Shown in pieces: positions 24,188 to 33,822 of a stretch of 64,000 nt of DNA; position 1 is the stretch's first letter, and every line of letters begins with the position of its first letter. Origin of the DNA: Saprospiraceae bacterium (GTDB lineage Bacteria; Bacteroidota; Bacteroidia; Chitinophagales; Saprospiraceae); the NCBI GenBank assembly GCA_016710235.1, contig JADJLG010000001.1, forward strand, positions 2,407,501 through 2,471,500. Reading direction: 5' to 3'. Both the position numbers and the translations under genes were made by a program. The notes under the pieces are model-generated. The model was not told where the DNA came from and searched no databases. It saw nothing but the letters and a program-made list of their open reading frames with translations.

Positions 24188-25261
24188 TTGAAAACTGAAA
24201 TTGATTATCTCATTGTCGGAGCGGGTTTAGCCGGGTCGTGTTTGGCATGGGAACTGATACAATCCGGGGAAGAAGTTGTCCTGACAGACGTACACCTGGA
24301 AGGAGCATCCTCATTAGTGAGCGCAGGAATCATCAATCCGATTACCGGGAAGCGCTACGTAAAAACATGGAATTGGGATGTTTTAGAGACGGATTTTACC
24401 CATTTCTATCAAAGAGCGGAAGCATTTTTCAGAATGAAACTATTGCATCAGAGAAAGATCTATCAGATTTTAGATACCATAGAAGAAGAGAATCAATGGT
24501 TGTCCAGAATGATGCAACAGGAATATGCAGAGTTTTTGAACTGGTCAAAGCACAGCTTTGATCTGTGTCCAAACCTGCAAGCCGGACAATCACTGGGAAT
24601 TATAGAACGAGCCTATCAATTGGATATTTCCAAATTATTAAACTTGCTCAGGCATTTTTTTAAATCTTTGAACGTTATACGGGAGAAAGTCTTCAATTAC
24701 CAGGAAATCACACGTGAAGACTTACATTGGATGTATCAGGATTTGTGGATAAAAAAAGGAATCATTTTTGCAGAAGGCTATCGCATATTTGAGAATCCAT
24801 TTTTTAATTGGTTGCCATCCTTTGCAGTAAAAGGGCAACGCATTCTGTTTGAAGCCGTCAGATCAACACAGGATTTATTGAAGTCGGAATATACCATAGC
24901 AAGTACATCTGATGAGAATATATTCTGGTGTGGATCCAACTACGAATTTCAAAATACAAATCCTCAAGTTGACCCTGGTGAAGAAAGAAGACAGCAATTA
25001 TTTATTCAGAATCAAGTAGATGGAGAATTCAAGTTCTTAAATAGTCAATGCGGCATCAGACCTGCGATGAAAGACAGAAGACCCATAATAGGCGAACATC
25101 CACATCTGAAGGGATTATTTGTTATGAATGGTTTAGGCACCAAGGGCAGTTCGCTGACCCCATATGTAGTAAATCACATGAATAGATTTTTGAAAGGAAC
25201 AGCAAGTATTGACAAAGAAATGAATATCAGTCGTTTTTATCATTTAAAAGACAAATTATGA
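24188..25261 (+). CDS. FAD-dependent oxidoreductase (DAO/DadA-like)
   Basis: 357 residues, TTG start at 24,188 because the Rossmann strand begins immediately (DYLIVGAGLAGSCLAWEL, GAGLAG at 11-16); no in-frame ATG precedes it. The C-terminal part has the D-amino-acid-oxidase-family end (CGIRPAMKDRRPIIGEHPH, GLFVMNGLGTKGSSLTPY). Members oxidise amines or amino acids with FAD; the substrate is unknown. There is no signal peptide, so it is cytosolic. Its stop overlaps the alpha-2-macroglobulin start by 4 nt (ATGA), an unusual partner. Confidence 0.85.
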   Translation: MKTEIDYLIVGAGLAGSCLAWELIQSGEEVVLTDVHLEGASSLVSAGIINPITGKRYVKTWNWDVLETDFTHFYQRAEAFFRMKLLHQRKIYQILDTIEEENQWLSRMMQQEYAEFLNWSKHSFDLCPNLQAGQSLGIIERAYQLDISKLLNLLRHFFKSLNVIREKVFNYQEITREDLHWMYQDLWIKKGIIFAEGYRIFENPFFNWLPSFAVKGQRILFEAVRSTQDLLKSEYTIASTSDENIFWCGSNYEFQNTNPQVDPGEERRQQLFIQNQVDGEFKFLNSQCGIRPAMKDRRPIIGEHPHLKGLFVMNGLGTKGSSLTPYVVNHMNRFLKGTASIDKEMNISRFYHLKDKL

Positions 25262-28200
25262 AGTATTTGGGAGTGGGAATAGTATTGTGTGCAATTAATT
25301 TAATGGCCTGGTTTAGCAAGGATAAAATGAACTCAATGGATGATTACAATTTTCCAACATATGAGAAGGAATGGAAAAAAATCGAAGAAAATTTAAAGTC
25401 AGGGCTTTACAAATCCGCTCTGCCTGAAATTGAATCTGTATTGCAGAAATCTATCAGTGACAAAAATTATCCTCAACAGTACAAAGCAATCCTATACCTT
25501 GAAAAATATCAGGCTTACCAGGATAAAAATGATTTGAGATATACGATCACAAGATTGGAAAAACGGCTGGAAAACGCCGACGCCCGAGTCAAGGCTTTAT
25601 TGCATTCAGTCTTGGCTACCATGTATTTTCAATTAAGGTATTTTGGTCGTTATGACGCAGATAAAACAGATATCGAGGGTGAAGAACAGGATAAAGACGA
25701 TATCCTCACTTGGTCTACAGCAAAATGGATAGAAAAGAGTAACCAACACGCATTGGCTTCTTTGGAATTTCCTGAAACCAAAACAGCCAAATTAGAGGAT
25801 TATCAGGCGATACTGTATTACAAAAATGATGAGCATTTGCAACCCAGCTTATATGATGTATTGGCTTATCGGGCCATTCAACATTTTTCACAGAATGAAA
25901 CTGATTTGACTTTAATACCCAATCAATCATATCCTAAAGAAAAGTTATGGGGCAGTATTGAGGATTTTCTCTCACTTGAGATTCCTGCAGACCAGAACAA
26001 TATGAATCGCGTATTGAAAATCTTTCAAGTCCTCATGTCGAACAACAAAAACAGTAAACATGAAGAGGCATTGTTATATGTGAATCTAAAAAGAATAGAG
26101 TTTGTCAGAAGATTGAGTTCCGGTTATAAAGATGCTGCCGCTATTCTGGGTTTGTATGATCGAACGATTCAAAAATTTTCGTCTAGCAATTTTATTTCCA
26201 ATTATTCTTTATCATTGGCTGAGTGGATAATCCAACAAGCCTATACTGATGAAATTAAAAAATTAACCAACAATACTCCAAAAGTTTTTGCAGACAGCAT
26301 TTGCAAGGATTTGGTGATTCATGCCAAAGATGAAAGCGTAAAATCACAGGCCAAAAGCATGTCTGCAAGTTTGCATTCGTCTTTCCTAACCATTGTATCA
26401 GAGAATGCGCAACTTCCTGAACAGGCATTCCGAATCAAACTGGATTATAGAAATGTAAAGAAACTTAGATTGAAACTGATCCAATTGACGGAAGCAGAAT
26501 CTATGACAGCAGTCGAGTTCCGCCATGATACTGAAAAAATGGGAGGGATGTTAGAAAAGAAAGCGATCGCTGCCTGGTCGCAGGATCTTCCTTCTGAAAC
26601 AGACCTTGAACAACATTCGATCGAACTCAAAGTAGATGCACAAAAGATTGGCCAGTATATTTTGCTTGTCGAGCAACTGGATGAAAATAACACAAATGTG
26701 AAAGCGAAATTTTTTCAGCTCATACAGATCACCAATCTCGCTTTTTCAACTTCAAAGACCAAGCAGAACTCACAGTCTATTTATGTTCAGCACAGGAAGT
26801 ATGGATCTCCGGTTGAAGCTGTAACAGTGAGTTTTTATAAATATAATTACCAGGGACGGAACAAAAGCAATATAGAGGAAAGTGAAATATTCCAATCGTC
26901 CGCGGAGGGTCGTGTGGATTATAACCACGAAAATTATTATCTGATAAAACTGAAGCAACGTGAGGATATTTATTATTCTCAATTCAATACCATTTATGGA
27001 ATGGCGGAATTCGGAGATGTACGCGAAAATACTGTTTTTTTTACCGATAGGTCAATCTATAGGCCCGGACAAAAAGTGCAGTTTAAAACGCTGACAACGA
27101 TATTAAAGCGGTCAAACACAATGCCTGATTTAGTGCCAAATAAATCACTTCGTATCAAATGTTTGGATGTAAATGGTCAGGAAGTGTTTGTGACACAATT
27201 GACAACAAATTCTTTCGGATCTGCTTCTGCTGAATTTATTTTACCCAAAAATTTGTTGAGTGGTGATTTTAATTTAGTTGCTGAAGACAATTCATATCAC
27301 TCCTTTAAGGTCGAAGAATATAAACGCCCTGCTTTTGAAGTATTGATTGATACGATTCGTGAGGCTTACAAAATAGGTGATCAGGTAAACATCAGCGGGA
27401 ACGCTGCGAATTTTAGTGGCGTTCAGCTGGACAATGCAAAAGTGAGATATAGAGTGGTGAGGAATGAATTTAATATCTGCACGCCTGTTTGGTGTACATT
27501 CTATCCGGGATATGGCAAGATTGGAAATTTGGCACCTATTGAAATTGCTCATGGGGAAACGGTGACTGATGATAATGGGCAGTTTAGCATTGATTTTAAA
27601 GCGGAAGCTCCAGAAAATAAATCTTTCGATAGGGGATTTCCACAAAATTACCGGTATCATATCATGGTAGATGTTCTGGATCAAAATGGAGAGACACAAT
27701 CAGGTGAATCCGAGATCATGTTGTCCTCAAACCCTTTCTTGATGAAATCGAATCTAAACTTCTACCAGCTTCAATCGGGTTTGGATAATTTTAAGTTGGA
27801 AGCTTTGAATTTGAATCAGATTCAAATTCCTCAAAAGTTTTTTGTGGAGATTTATAGCTTGGTCGCACCACAACAATTTTTGCGCAACCGCCAATGGAAT
27901 CAGCCTGACAGATATTTGTTTTCAAAGGAAGAGTACAAAAAGTATTTTCCACATGATATTTACGCTGACGAAAACGATCCTTCAAAATGGAATGTCCAGA
28001 AATTAGTTTGGAAAACAAATACAGCAGCTATCGGGATGTTGGAAGCAAAATTGGCTGATGTGTTGAGTTCAGGGCCATTCAAATTAGTTGTGAAGGCGGA
28101 AGCAACAGCCAATTCCGAAATTTTGCACGAAGATTATTTTTATGTGATTGATGCAAGCAGCAAACTGAATCATCTACCGCCTTTAGTGCTGAATGATACG

Positions 28201-31200
28201 GGAATCAAATCACCCGCTCAAAAGTTGAATTTATATTCTCCTGGTACTGATCAAAAATTTCATCATTTATTTTATATCCGATCCCTTCAGAATGCAAATA
28301 CTTCCTGGAAAGTGCAAACTCCCGAGTTTCATAGCCAACTCATTGGCGAGTCTGATCGTGGTGGAATGCAATGGCAATCTGTCTGTATCTATGAAAACAG
28401 TCTGTTTACATATTCAGGTAGCATAGAAGTCCCTTGGTCAAACAAGAAACTGAATATTATTACAAAATCTTTCAGACAAAATTTGCTACCGGGACAGAAA
28501 GAACATTGGAGCTTCAAAATTGATCAGCCTTCTGATAAATTCCAAACAGTGGAAATTGCAGCAGCCATGTACGATGCTTCGTTAGATAAAATTTATCCCC
28601 ACAGCTGGACTTTAGATGTGTTTCCTTATTGCGAAGCTCCTCTGATGCAACCCGGTATTTTTGGCTTGGATTATTTCAATACGATCAGTGAGAATTACAC
28701 AATGGATTCTTACAACTACACTCCCCAGTCTCCTAGTGAACTGAAACTGTTTGAAATTTTAGATTATTATAATTATGCTACTCCAAGGAGTCGAAATGTT
28801 CAAATGAAAGAGACAGCTGCGCCGGGTTCGGCTGACATTCTCATGAGTGGTAAAAGAGAAGAAAGGATGGCTGATGCTTCTGGAGCAGCCGAAGTCAAGC
28901 CGGATGAATCAGTAAAGCCAAGAAAAAATTTATCGGAGACAGTCTTTTTCTTCCCTGAAATTCGTACAGATAAGAATTCTGAATTTTCGCTCGACTTTAC
29001 CATGGGAGAGAGTCTCACCAAATGGAAATTGCAAATTCTCGCTCATACAGAAGATTTGAAGTACGGTATCTATACCACAGATATTGTAACGAGTAAGCCT
29101 ATTCAGATCTTTCCAAATTATCCACGCTTTCTGCGACAAGGAGATAAAATTGAATTGTCTGCAAAAGTTTCAAATGTTTCTGATAAAGCTGAAACCGGAA
29201 AAGTGAAGATGGATATTCTTGACGCAATTACAGAGAAAGTAATCACTTCTGAATTGAAAATAACAGGTGATCAAAAGTTTGATCTGGCAGTTGGTGAATC
29301 AAAATCTTATTCCTGGTTTGTCAGTATTCCTGAAGACGAAACTCGCACATATATGCTGAGATTTATTGCAGAAGGGACTACCCATTCTGACGGAGAAGAA
29401 ATGATCATTCCTGTTTTGGCAAATCGGATTTTAGTTACAGAAACAATGCCTTTGCCTCTGAAAGCAAATCAGACAAAACAGTTTCAATTTTCTGAGTTTA
29501 CAAAAATGTTCCAAAGTTCAACGGCATCACCTCACAGGTTCGTATTGGAATACACTTCACATCCGATCTGGTACGCGATCCAAAGTTTACCTTATTTGGC
29601 AGACTTTCCACATGAATGTTCAGAACAACTAAGTGCGAAGCTTTATGCCAATGCTCTTGGTAGTAAAATATTAAAAGAATACCCTAAGATCACTTCTGTA
29701 CTCAAGAAGATGTCTGCCAACGGTAGTCTCAAATCTCCCCTGGAAAAAAATCCGGAATTGAAATCTGCTTTATTAGAAGAAACGCCATGGTTGAACGATG
29801 CGAAGTCTCAGAGTGAAGCGATGAAAAATATTGCGCTGCTCATGGATTTTATAAAAATGGATGCACAAAAAAAAGATATTCTTCAAATCCTGGCTTCTCG
29901 TCAGAATGGAGATGGGAGCTATTCCTGGTTTCAGGGATGTCCGCCGGATTGGTATATGACGCAACAAGTACTAATGAACATTTCTCAGTTAGTGGACTTA
30001 AAGGCACTGGATGCTAACGATCCAATCGTCCTATCAATATTGACGAAAGGTGCCTCCTACCTCGATTTTAAAATGAATGAATCTTATCGGGAATTAGAAA
30101 AATTGGTTGAAGCAAAGAAAGCAAAATGGTCGGACCAGAATATTGGATTCATTCATCTCAATCAGTTCTATTTGCAGGCTTTATGGGATAGAGTGGGGCT
30201 GAAATACAATGAAGAAATGACCAAGAAGGCGCGATCCTATTATTTGGATCAAATCAATACTTATTGGAGAAATTCAAATATTTTCTGGGAGGGATTGTGT
30301 GCATTGGTACTCAATCATAAGGGTGGATCTCAAGCAAAAACAGCTCAATTGATCGTAGAGTCATTGAGACAAAGAGCATTGGTCGACGATGAACTGGGCA
30401 TGTATTGGAGAAATGCATGGAGTTGCTATTGGTATAATGCTCCGGTAGAATCACAGGCATTGATGATCGAAGTTTTCAACAATGTAGCACAAGACAAAAA
30501 ATCGGTTGCTGATCTTAAAACCTGGTTGCTGAAAAATAAACAAACCAATCATTGGGCTACCACAAAATCGACGACAAATGCTATCTATGCATTACTCAGA
30601 TTTGGCGACGATTGGGCAGAAGAGCTGAAAGATTGTGTGGTGAAACTGAACGATGAAACAATCAAGTTTGATGAATCTGAAATCGGTACGGCTTATGTTA
30701 AAAGAGAATTTTCTAAATCAGAAATTAAACCGGGTTTTTCACGAATCGAAGTTACCAATCCAAATAAAAGTGTGAGTTGGGGAGCCGCGTATATTCAGTA
30801 TTTTGAACGTCTGGACAAAGTTCCGGTGGCAGGAGATAATCCATTGAATATTAAAAAGGAAATTTACCGGAAAAAGAGCACTGACAAAGGACCGGTTTTG
30901 ACAGCTATTACCGACAATGAGAAAATTCGGCGTGGCGATATCATGACCTCCAGAATTATCATCAGAACTGACCGAGATATGGAGTATGTACATCTGAAGG
31001 ATATGAGAGCAGCCGGTTTTGAACCTATCAATCAATTGTCCGGGTACAAATGGAAATCAGGATTGGGATATTATGAAAGTCCGGCAGATTTGGCCACGCA
31101 TTTTTTTATTCAATGGCTCCCAAAGGGAACTTATGTTTTTGAATACGATACTCGCGCTTCCCAAACAGGTGAATTCTCAAATGGAATTTCAAGCATCCAA

Positions 31201-31263
31201 AGTATGTACGCTTCTGAATTTGCAGGTAGGAGTGCGGGAATAAGGGTGATGATCGATAAATAG
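25258..31263 (+). CDS. Bacterial alpha-2-macroglobulin-like protein
   Basis: 2,001 residues. The N-terminus has a hydrophobic export segment (YLGVGIVLCAINLMAWF) without a clear lipobox. A helical region (about 35-330) precedes a MG2-type domain (NTVFFTDRSIYRPGQKVQFK, near 590-610), further macroglobulin domains and the A2M domain (SETVFFFPEIRTDKNSEFSL, near 1,230). The thioester motif is present as CSEQ with Cys 1454 in FPHECSEQLSAKLY, followed by the alpha-helical thioester-domain barrel (QNGDGSYSWFQG). Family members trap proteases in the periplasm or at the surface. Most bacterial partners pair with penicillin-binding protein 1C; here the partner is a FAD oxidoreductase by 4-nt overlap, and no pbpC follows. 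Confidence 0.9.
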   Translation: MKYLGVGIVLCAINLMAWFSKDKMNSMDDYNFPTYEKEWKKIEENLKSGLYKSALPEIESVLQKSISDKNYPQQYKAILYLEKYQAYQDKNDLRYTITRLEKRLENADARVKALLHSVLATMYFQLRYFGRYDADKTDIEGEEQDKDDILTWSTAKWIEKSNQHALASLEFPETKTAKLEDYQAILYYKNDEHLQPSLYDVLAYRAIQHFSQNETDLTLIPNQSYPKEKLWGSIEDFLSLEIPADQNNMNRVLKIFQVLMSNNKNSKHEEALLYVNLKRIEFVRRLSSGYKDAAAILGLYDRTIQKFSSSNFISNYSLSLAEWIIQQAYTDEIKKLTNNTPKVFADSICKDLVIHAKDESVKSQAKSMSASLHSSFLTIVSENAQLPEQAFRIKLDYRNVKKLRLKLIQLTEAESMTAVEFRHDTEKMGGMLEKKAIAAWSQDLPSETDLEQHSIELKVDAQKIGQYILLVEQLDENNTNVKAKFFQLIQITNLAFSTSKTKQNSQSIYVQHRKYGSPVEAVTVSFYKYNYQGRNKSNIEESEIFQSSAEGRVDYNHENYYLIKLKQREDIYYSQFNTIYGMAEFGDVRENTVFFTDRSIYRPGQKVQFKTLTTILKRSNTMPDLVPNKSLRIKCLDVNGQEVFVTQLTTNSFGSASAEFILPKNLLSGDFNLVAEDNSYHSFKVEEYKRPAFEVLIDTIREAYKIGDQVNISGNAANFSGVQLDNAKVRYRVVRNEFNICTPVWCTFYPGYGKIGNLAPIEIAHGETVTDDNGQFSIDFKAEAPENKSFDRGFPQNYRYHIMVDVLDQNGETQSGESEIMLSSNPFLMKSNLNFYQLQSGLDNFKLEALNLNQIQIPQKFFVEIYSLVAPQQFLRNRQWNQPDRYLFSKEEYKKYFPHDIYADENDPSKWNVQKLVWKTNTAAIGMLEAKLADVLSSGPFKLVVKAEATANSEILHEDYFYVIDASSKLNHLPPLVLNDTGIKSPAQKLNLYSPGTDQKFHHLFYIRSLQNANTSWKVQTPEFHSQLIGESDRGGMQWQSVCIYENSLFTYSGSIEVPWSNKKLNIITKSFRQNLLPGQKEHWSFKIDQPSDKFQTVEIAAAMYDASLDKIYPHSWTLDVFPYCEAPLMQPGIFGLDYFNTISENYTMDSYNYTPQSPSELKLFEILDYYNYATPRSRNVQMKETAAPGSADILMSGKREERMADASGAAEVKPDESVKPRKNLSETVFFFPEIRTDKNSEFSLDFTMGESLTKWKLQILAHTEDLKYGIYTTDIVTSKPIQIFPNYPRFLRQGDKIELSAKVSNVSDKAETGKVKMDILDAITEKVITSELKITGDQKFDLAVGESKSYSWFVSIPEDETRTYMLRFIAEGTTHSDGEEMIIPVLANRILVTETMPLPLKANQTKQFQFSEFTKMFQSSTASPHRFVLEYTSHPIWYAIQSLPYLADFPHECSEQLSAKLYANALGSKILKEYPKITSVLKKMSANGSLKSPLEKNPELKSALLEETPWLNDAKSQSEAMKNIALLMDFIKMDAQKKDILQILASRQNGDGSYSWFQGCPPDWYMTQQVLMNISQLVDLKALDANDPIVLSILTKGASYLDFKMNESYRELEKLVEAKKAKWSDQNIGFIHLNQFYLQALWDRVGLKYNEEMTKKARSYYLDQINTYWRNSNIFWEGLCALVLNHKGGSQAKTAQLIVESLRQRALVDDELGMYWRNAWSCYWYNAPVESQALMIEVFNNVAQDKKSVADLKTWLLKNKQTNHWATTKSTTNAIYALLRFGDDWAEELKDCVVKLNDETIKFDESEIGTAYVKREFSKSEIKPGFSRIEVTNPNKSVSWGAAYIQYFERLDKVPVAGDNPLNIKKEIYRKKSTDKGPVLTAITDNEKIRRGDIMTSRIIIRTDRDMEYVHLKDMRAAGFEPINQLSGYKWKSGLGYYESPADLATHFFIQWLPKGTYVFEYDTRASQTGEFSNGISSIQSMYASEFAGRSAGIRVMIDK

Positions 31264-31307
31264 TTCGGATTGATCGAAATCTGAGATGAGCAGAAGATGG
31301 ATATGAT

Positions 31308-31315
31308 TAATTTTG
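31308..31315 (+). promoter_or_regulatory. Putative -7 box (TAATTTTG)
   Basis: TAATTTTG fits TAnnTTTG and lies 13 bp before the ATG at 31,329. No clear -33 element. Confidence 0.3.
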
Positions 31316-31328
31316 AAAAAAAATAAAA

Positions 31329-31955
31329 ATGGATAACGAATCAAATTCTTATAAGGCAGATCAAATCATACGAAATCACATGTTGTGGTCGATGGGAGCG
31401 GGGTTGATATGGGTACCTATTGTTGATTTTCTGGCTGTTTCTGCCATACAGTTGGACATGGTCAGACAATTGGCAGCTCTTTATGGCAAAGACTTCAAAG
31501 AAGCACAAGGCAAAGCAATTATTTCTGCATTGGGTTCTTCAGGTGTAAGCCGTATCGCTGCCAGAGCAGTCAAATTTATTCCTGGAGTAGGTACCATTTT
31601 AGGTGGAATCACTATGTCCACCATGAGCGGTGCTTCGACTTTTGCGATTGGTGAATTGTTCAAAAAACACTTCGAGTCCGGTGGAACAGTTTTGGATTTT
31701 GATCCTGAGGCCATAAAATCTAAATATAACGACCTCTTCGAAAAAGGGAAGGAATATGCGAGCCAGTTGAAGAAACAACCTGCACCATCTCCGGATCCGT
31801 CCGCTCAAGCTAAATCTGATCAGGCTGAACCAGATCAGCCGTCTTCTTCTCGTTCAATGATAGACCAACTTAAAGACATCGCGGAATTGAAAGAAAAAGG
31901 TTTGTTATCTGAGGAAGAATATCTGGATTTTAAGCGTAAAATTTTGGGAAAATAA
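31329..31955 (+). CDS. DUF697-like membrane-associated protein with SHOCT domain
   Basis: 208 residues. The N-terminal part (about 20-130) has hydrophobic segments WSMGAGLIWVPIVDFLAVSAI and FIPGVGTILGGITMSTMSGA, typical of DUF697/YcjF-like proteins. A Pro/Ser/Gln-rich linker (150-175) leads to a C-terminal SHOCT domain (IAELKEKGLLSEEEYLDFKR), a short helical hairpin involved in oligomerisation. The precise function is unknown. It ends 25 bp before a hairpin shared with the convergent T9SS-protein gene. Confidence 0.75.
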   Translation: MDNESNSYKADQIIRNHMLWSMGAGLIWVPIVDFLAVSAIQLDMVRQLAALYGKDFKEAQGKAIISALGSSGVSRIAARAVKFIPGVGTILGGITMSTMSGASTFAIGELFKKHFESGGTVLDFDPEAIKSKYNDLFEKGKEYASQLKKQPAPSPDPSAQAKSDQAEPDQPSSSRSMIDQLKDIAELKEKGLLSEEEYLDFKRKILGK

Positions 31956-31979
31956 TGTCATTTTTGCAAGGCATTATTA

Positions 31980-31998
31980 AGCTCAAGCATCTTGAGCT
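31980..31998. terminator. Hairpin between convergent genes
   Basis: AGCTCAAG-CAT-CTTGAGCT is a perfect 8-bp stem with a 3-base loop. It sits between the stop of the SHOCT gene and the stop of the minus-strand T9SS gene and can serve both strands. The T-tract on the plus strand is offset by four bases (CTCATCTTTTT). Confidence 0.55.
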
Positions 31999-31999
31999 C

Positions 32000-32965
32000 T
32001 CATCTTTTTACAAAGGATTTGGAGAGAATGACTTTATTATTATCGTGAACTTGAACGAAATACATTCCTGACACGAAATGAGAGATGTCAACCTGGTGCT
32101 GTCTACTAAATCCCGATGATTTGTATAAAAATTGTCCTTGCGAGTTTGTGATATGAAGATGCATGAAATTTTCTTCCTGACTATGGACGACCAATTGATC
32201 GTCTTCTTCCCGGAACATCATTTTCACAGGTGATATCATGCTTTCTTTGCTGGAAACAGTAACGTGATCGCAATCTTGCATCGGATTCCAATTGAAAAAA
32301 CCTATTTGGCTGTCACTGTAACAATTGATACCTGTTGGATAATCCCCATCACAAATCAGTTCACCATTTGCATTCCAGTTGAACATATAAATTAAATCAC
32401 CAATTTTTTCCAGAATGGTAGATTGGGAGGTATATTCATAGTTATTGACATTTTGGGAATAAGTCACATGCAAAGCTCTCAATGCATGTCCATTGATATT
32501 CATTGTAGAAATGGAATCCACATACACGTTGATGGAATCGAGTATTTGATTTGCACCCATGAATTTGATTGTCCAGCTTTCATTTAAATCTGCATTGAAA
32601 ACATACATCAATCCAAAATCCTTCAATCTCCAATCATAAAGAAATACCGAGTCGCCATTAGAAAAGACATATTCAACATCTGGTCTGTTGTTGCAGATGA
32701 TATTATTTATCTTTTCCAATCTTTGACATAGTTTCCCATTGATCAGAATTGTGTCATTACAAATAATTTTTACATAGTCGACATCACCTCTGAAGGCGAA
32801 TCTTTTTTCAAAATGCCACTCAGCACCTATCGGGGCAAAATTTTGTGCACTTGAGTAAACAATGGAAACTAATATTAGTCCGGCAGTTTTACCTGCAACT
32901 AAAAGATCAAGCCTTGATCTGATCAAAGACACCAATTTTTTAAAAAGAGATTTCAAATCTATCAT
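32000..32965 (-). CDS. Secreted protein with T9SS C-terminal sorting domain
   Basis: 321 residues. An N-terminal hydrophobic segment (TAGLILVSIVYSSAQ, near 28-42) ends in a signal-peptidase-like site and is preceded by an unusually long charged region; no later ATG gives a better signal. The middle is beta-rich without a recognised catalytic domain. The last 75 residues are a type A T9SS sorting domain (LHITNSQGQFLYKS, VDISHFVSGMYFVQVHDNNK, final KSFVKR). It should be exported and attached to or released from the cell surface. Convergent with the SHOCT gene. Confidence 0.8.
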   Translation of the reverse strand: MIDLKSLFKKLVSLIRSRLDLLVAGKTAGLILVSIVYSSAQNFAPIGAEWHFEKRFAFRGDVDYVKIICNDTILINGKLCQRLEKINNIICNNRPDVEYVFSNGDSVFLYDWRLKDFGLMYVFNADLNESWTIKFMGANQILDSINVYVDSISTMNINGHALRALHVTYSQNVNNYEYTSQSTILEKIGDLIYMFNWNANGELICDGDYPTGINCYSDSQIGFFNWNPMQDCDHVTVSSKESMISPVKMMFREEDDQLVVHSQEENFMHLHITNSQGQFLYKSSGFSRQHQVDISHFVSGMYFVQVHDNNKVILSKSFVKR

Positions 32966-33214
32966 ATTGTTCAGTGTTGCGGATTGAAGAAAATGTCCAT
33001 TGAGTTAAAAAAAAAGAGCTGTATTCAAAATATGAAATCAAAAAATAACAAGTCTCTAAAAAAACAAACGATCCAAATCCGAAAATGTAAATGTTGAGTC
33101 TGGTTTTTTTGAAAAGTTCAGGTTCATTACTCTGCAAATTAAGAAAAGCGACCTGAGAACTTTCTGGCCTGGAAAGCAAATCATGATGAGAAAGGGTCTC
33201 TCCTAAACTTTTCT

Positions 33215-33222
33215 TAATTTTG
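33215..33222 (+). promoter_or_regulatory. Putative -7 box (TAATTTTG) for the CAP-domain gene
   Basis: TAATTTTG fits TAnnTTTG and lies about 50 bp before the ATG at 33,276, a normal leader length. The -33 element is unclear. Confidence 0.35.
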
Positions 33223-33275
33223 GACCGAATTGAGAAACGAATTGCGCTTTTTGCTTAAAATTGCGTTCTGAAAGC

Positions 33276-33776
33276 ATGAAGAAAGTACTGATCTCCATTT
33301 TCATTTTATATACTTTGAATGCCACTCAAGCTCAAAAGATGGTTTCTTACAAAGGCAGCATTACGGCCCTGAATTCACAATCAGAGATGTTGAAACTTGT
33401 GAATGAAGTGAGGAAACGCGGCTGTAATTGCGGAGGAGTTAAAATGCCCCCTGTTGCAGATTTGACTTGGGATGAAAAATTAGAAAAAGCAGCCTCCATG
33501 CATGCCAGGGACATCTATCAGCGAAACGAACTTTCACATTCAAGTCGCAACGGATTACCGACTTACAAGCGGTTTGAACTCCAGAACTATATCTGGAAAT
33601 CTTATGCTGAAAACGTTGCTGGTGGGTATGATACTTTCCTCGATGTACTTCAGGCATGGCTGGAGAGTCCGGGGCACTGCAAGAACCTCATGGGAAACTA
33701 TCAAGACTTAGGCATTGCGAGATATCAGGACTTTTGGGTGATGGACTTTGGCACTAAAAAATCTGCACTAAAATAG
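33276..33776 (+). CDS. Secreted CAP-domain (SCP/PR-1-like) protein
   Basis: 166 residues from the ATG at 33,276; an upstream TTG in frame is ignored because the signal peptide (MKKVLISIFILYTLNATQAQ) starts here. The CAP fold marks are LVNEVRKRGCNCGG, LTWDEKLEKAASMHARDIY, ELSHSSRNG, YAENVAGGY and WLESPGHCKNLMG. The histidines and glutamate of the CAP cavity are retained. Bacterial CAP proteins are extracellular with poorly known functions. Two extra cysteines (CNCGG) lie near the N-terminus. Confidence 0.85.
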   Translation: MKKVLISIFILYTLNATQAQKMVSYKGSITALNSQSEMLKLVNEVRKRGCNCGGVKMPPVADLTWDEKLEKAASMHARDIYQRNELSHSSRNGLPTYKRFELQNYIWKSYAENVAGGYDTFLDVLQAWLESPGHCKNLMGNYQDLGIARYQDFWVMDFGTKKSALK

Positions 33777-33797
33777 TTCATATTACGAAAGACTTCG

Positions 33798-33805
33798 TAC
33801 TTTTG
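33798..33805 (+). promoter_or_regulatory. Putative -7 box (TACTTTTG) for the tricorn gene
   Basis: TACTTTTG fits TAnnTTTG, 17 bp before the ATG at 33,823. No clear -33 element. Confidence 0.35.
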
Positions 33806-33822
33806 TAGCTTGTTCTAAAATC

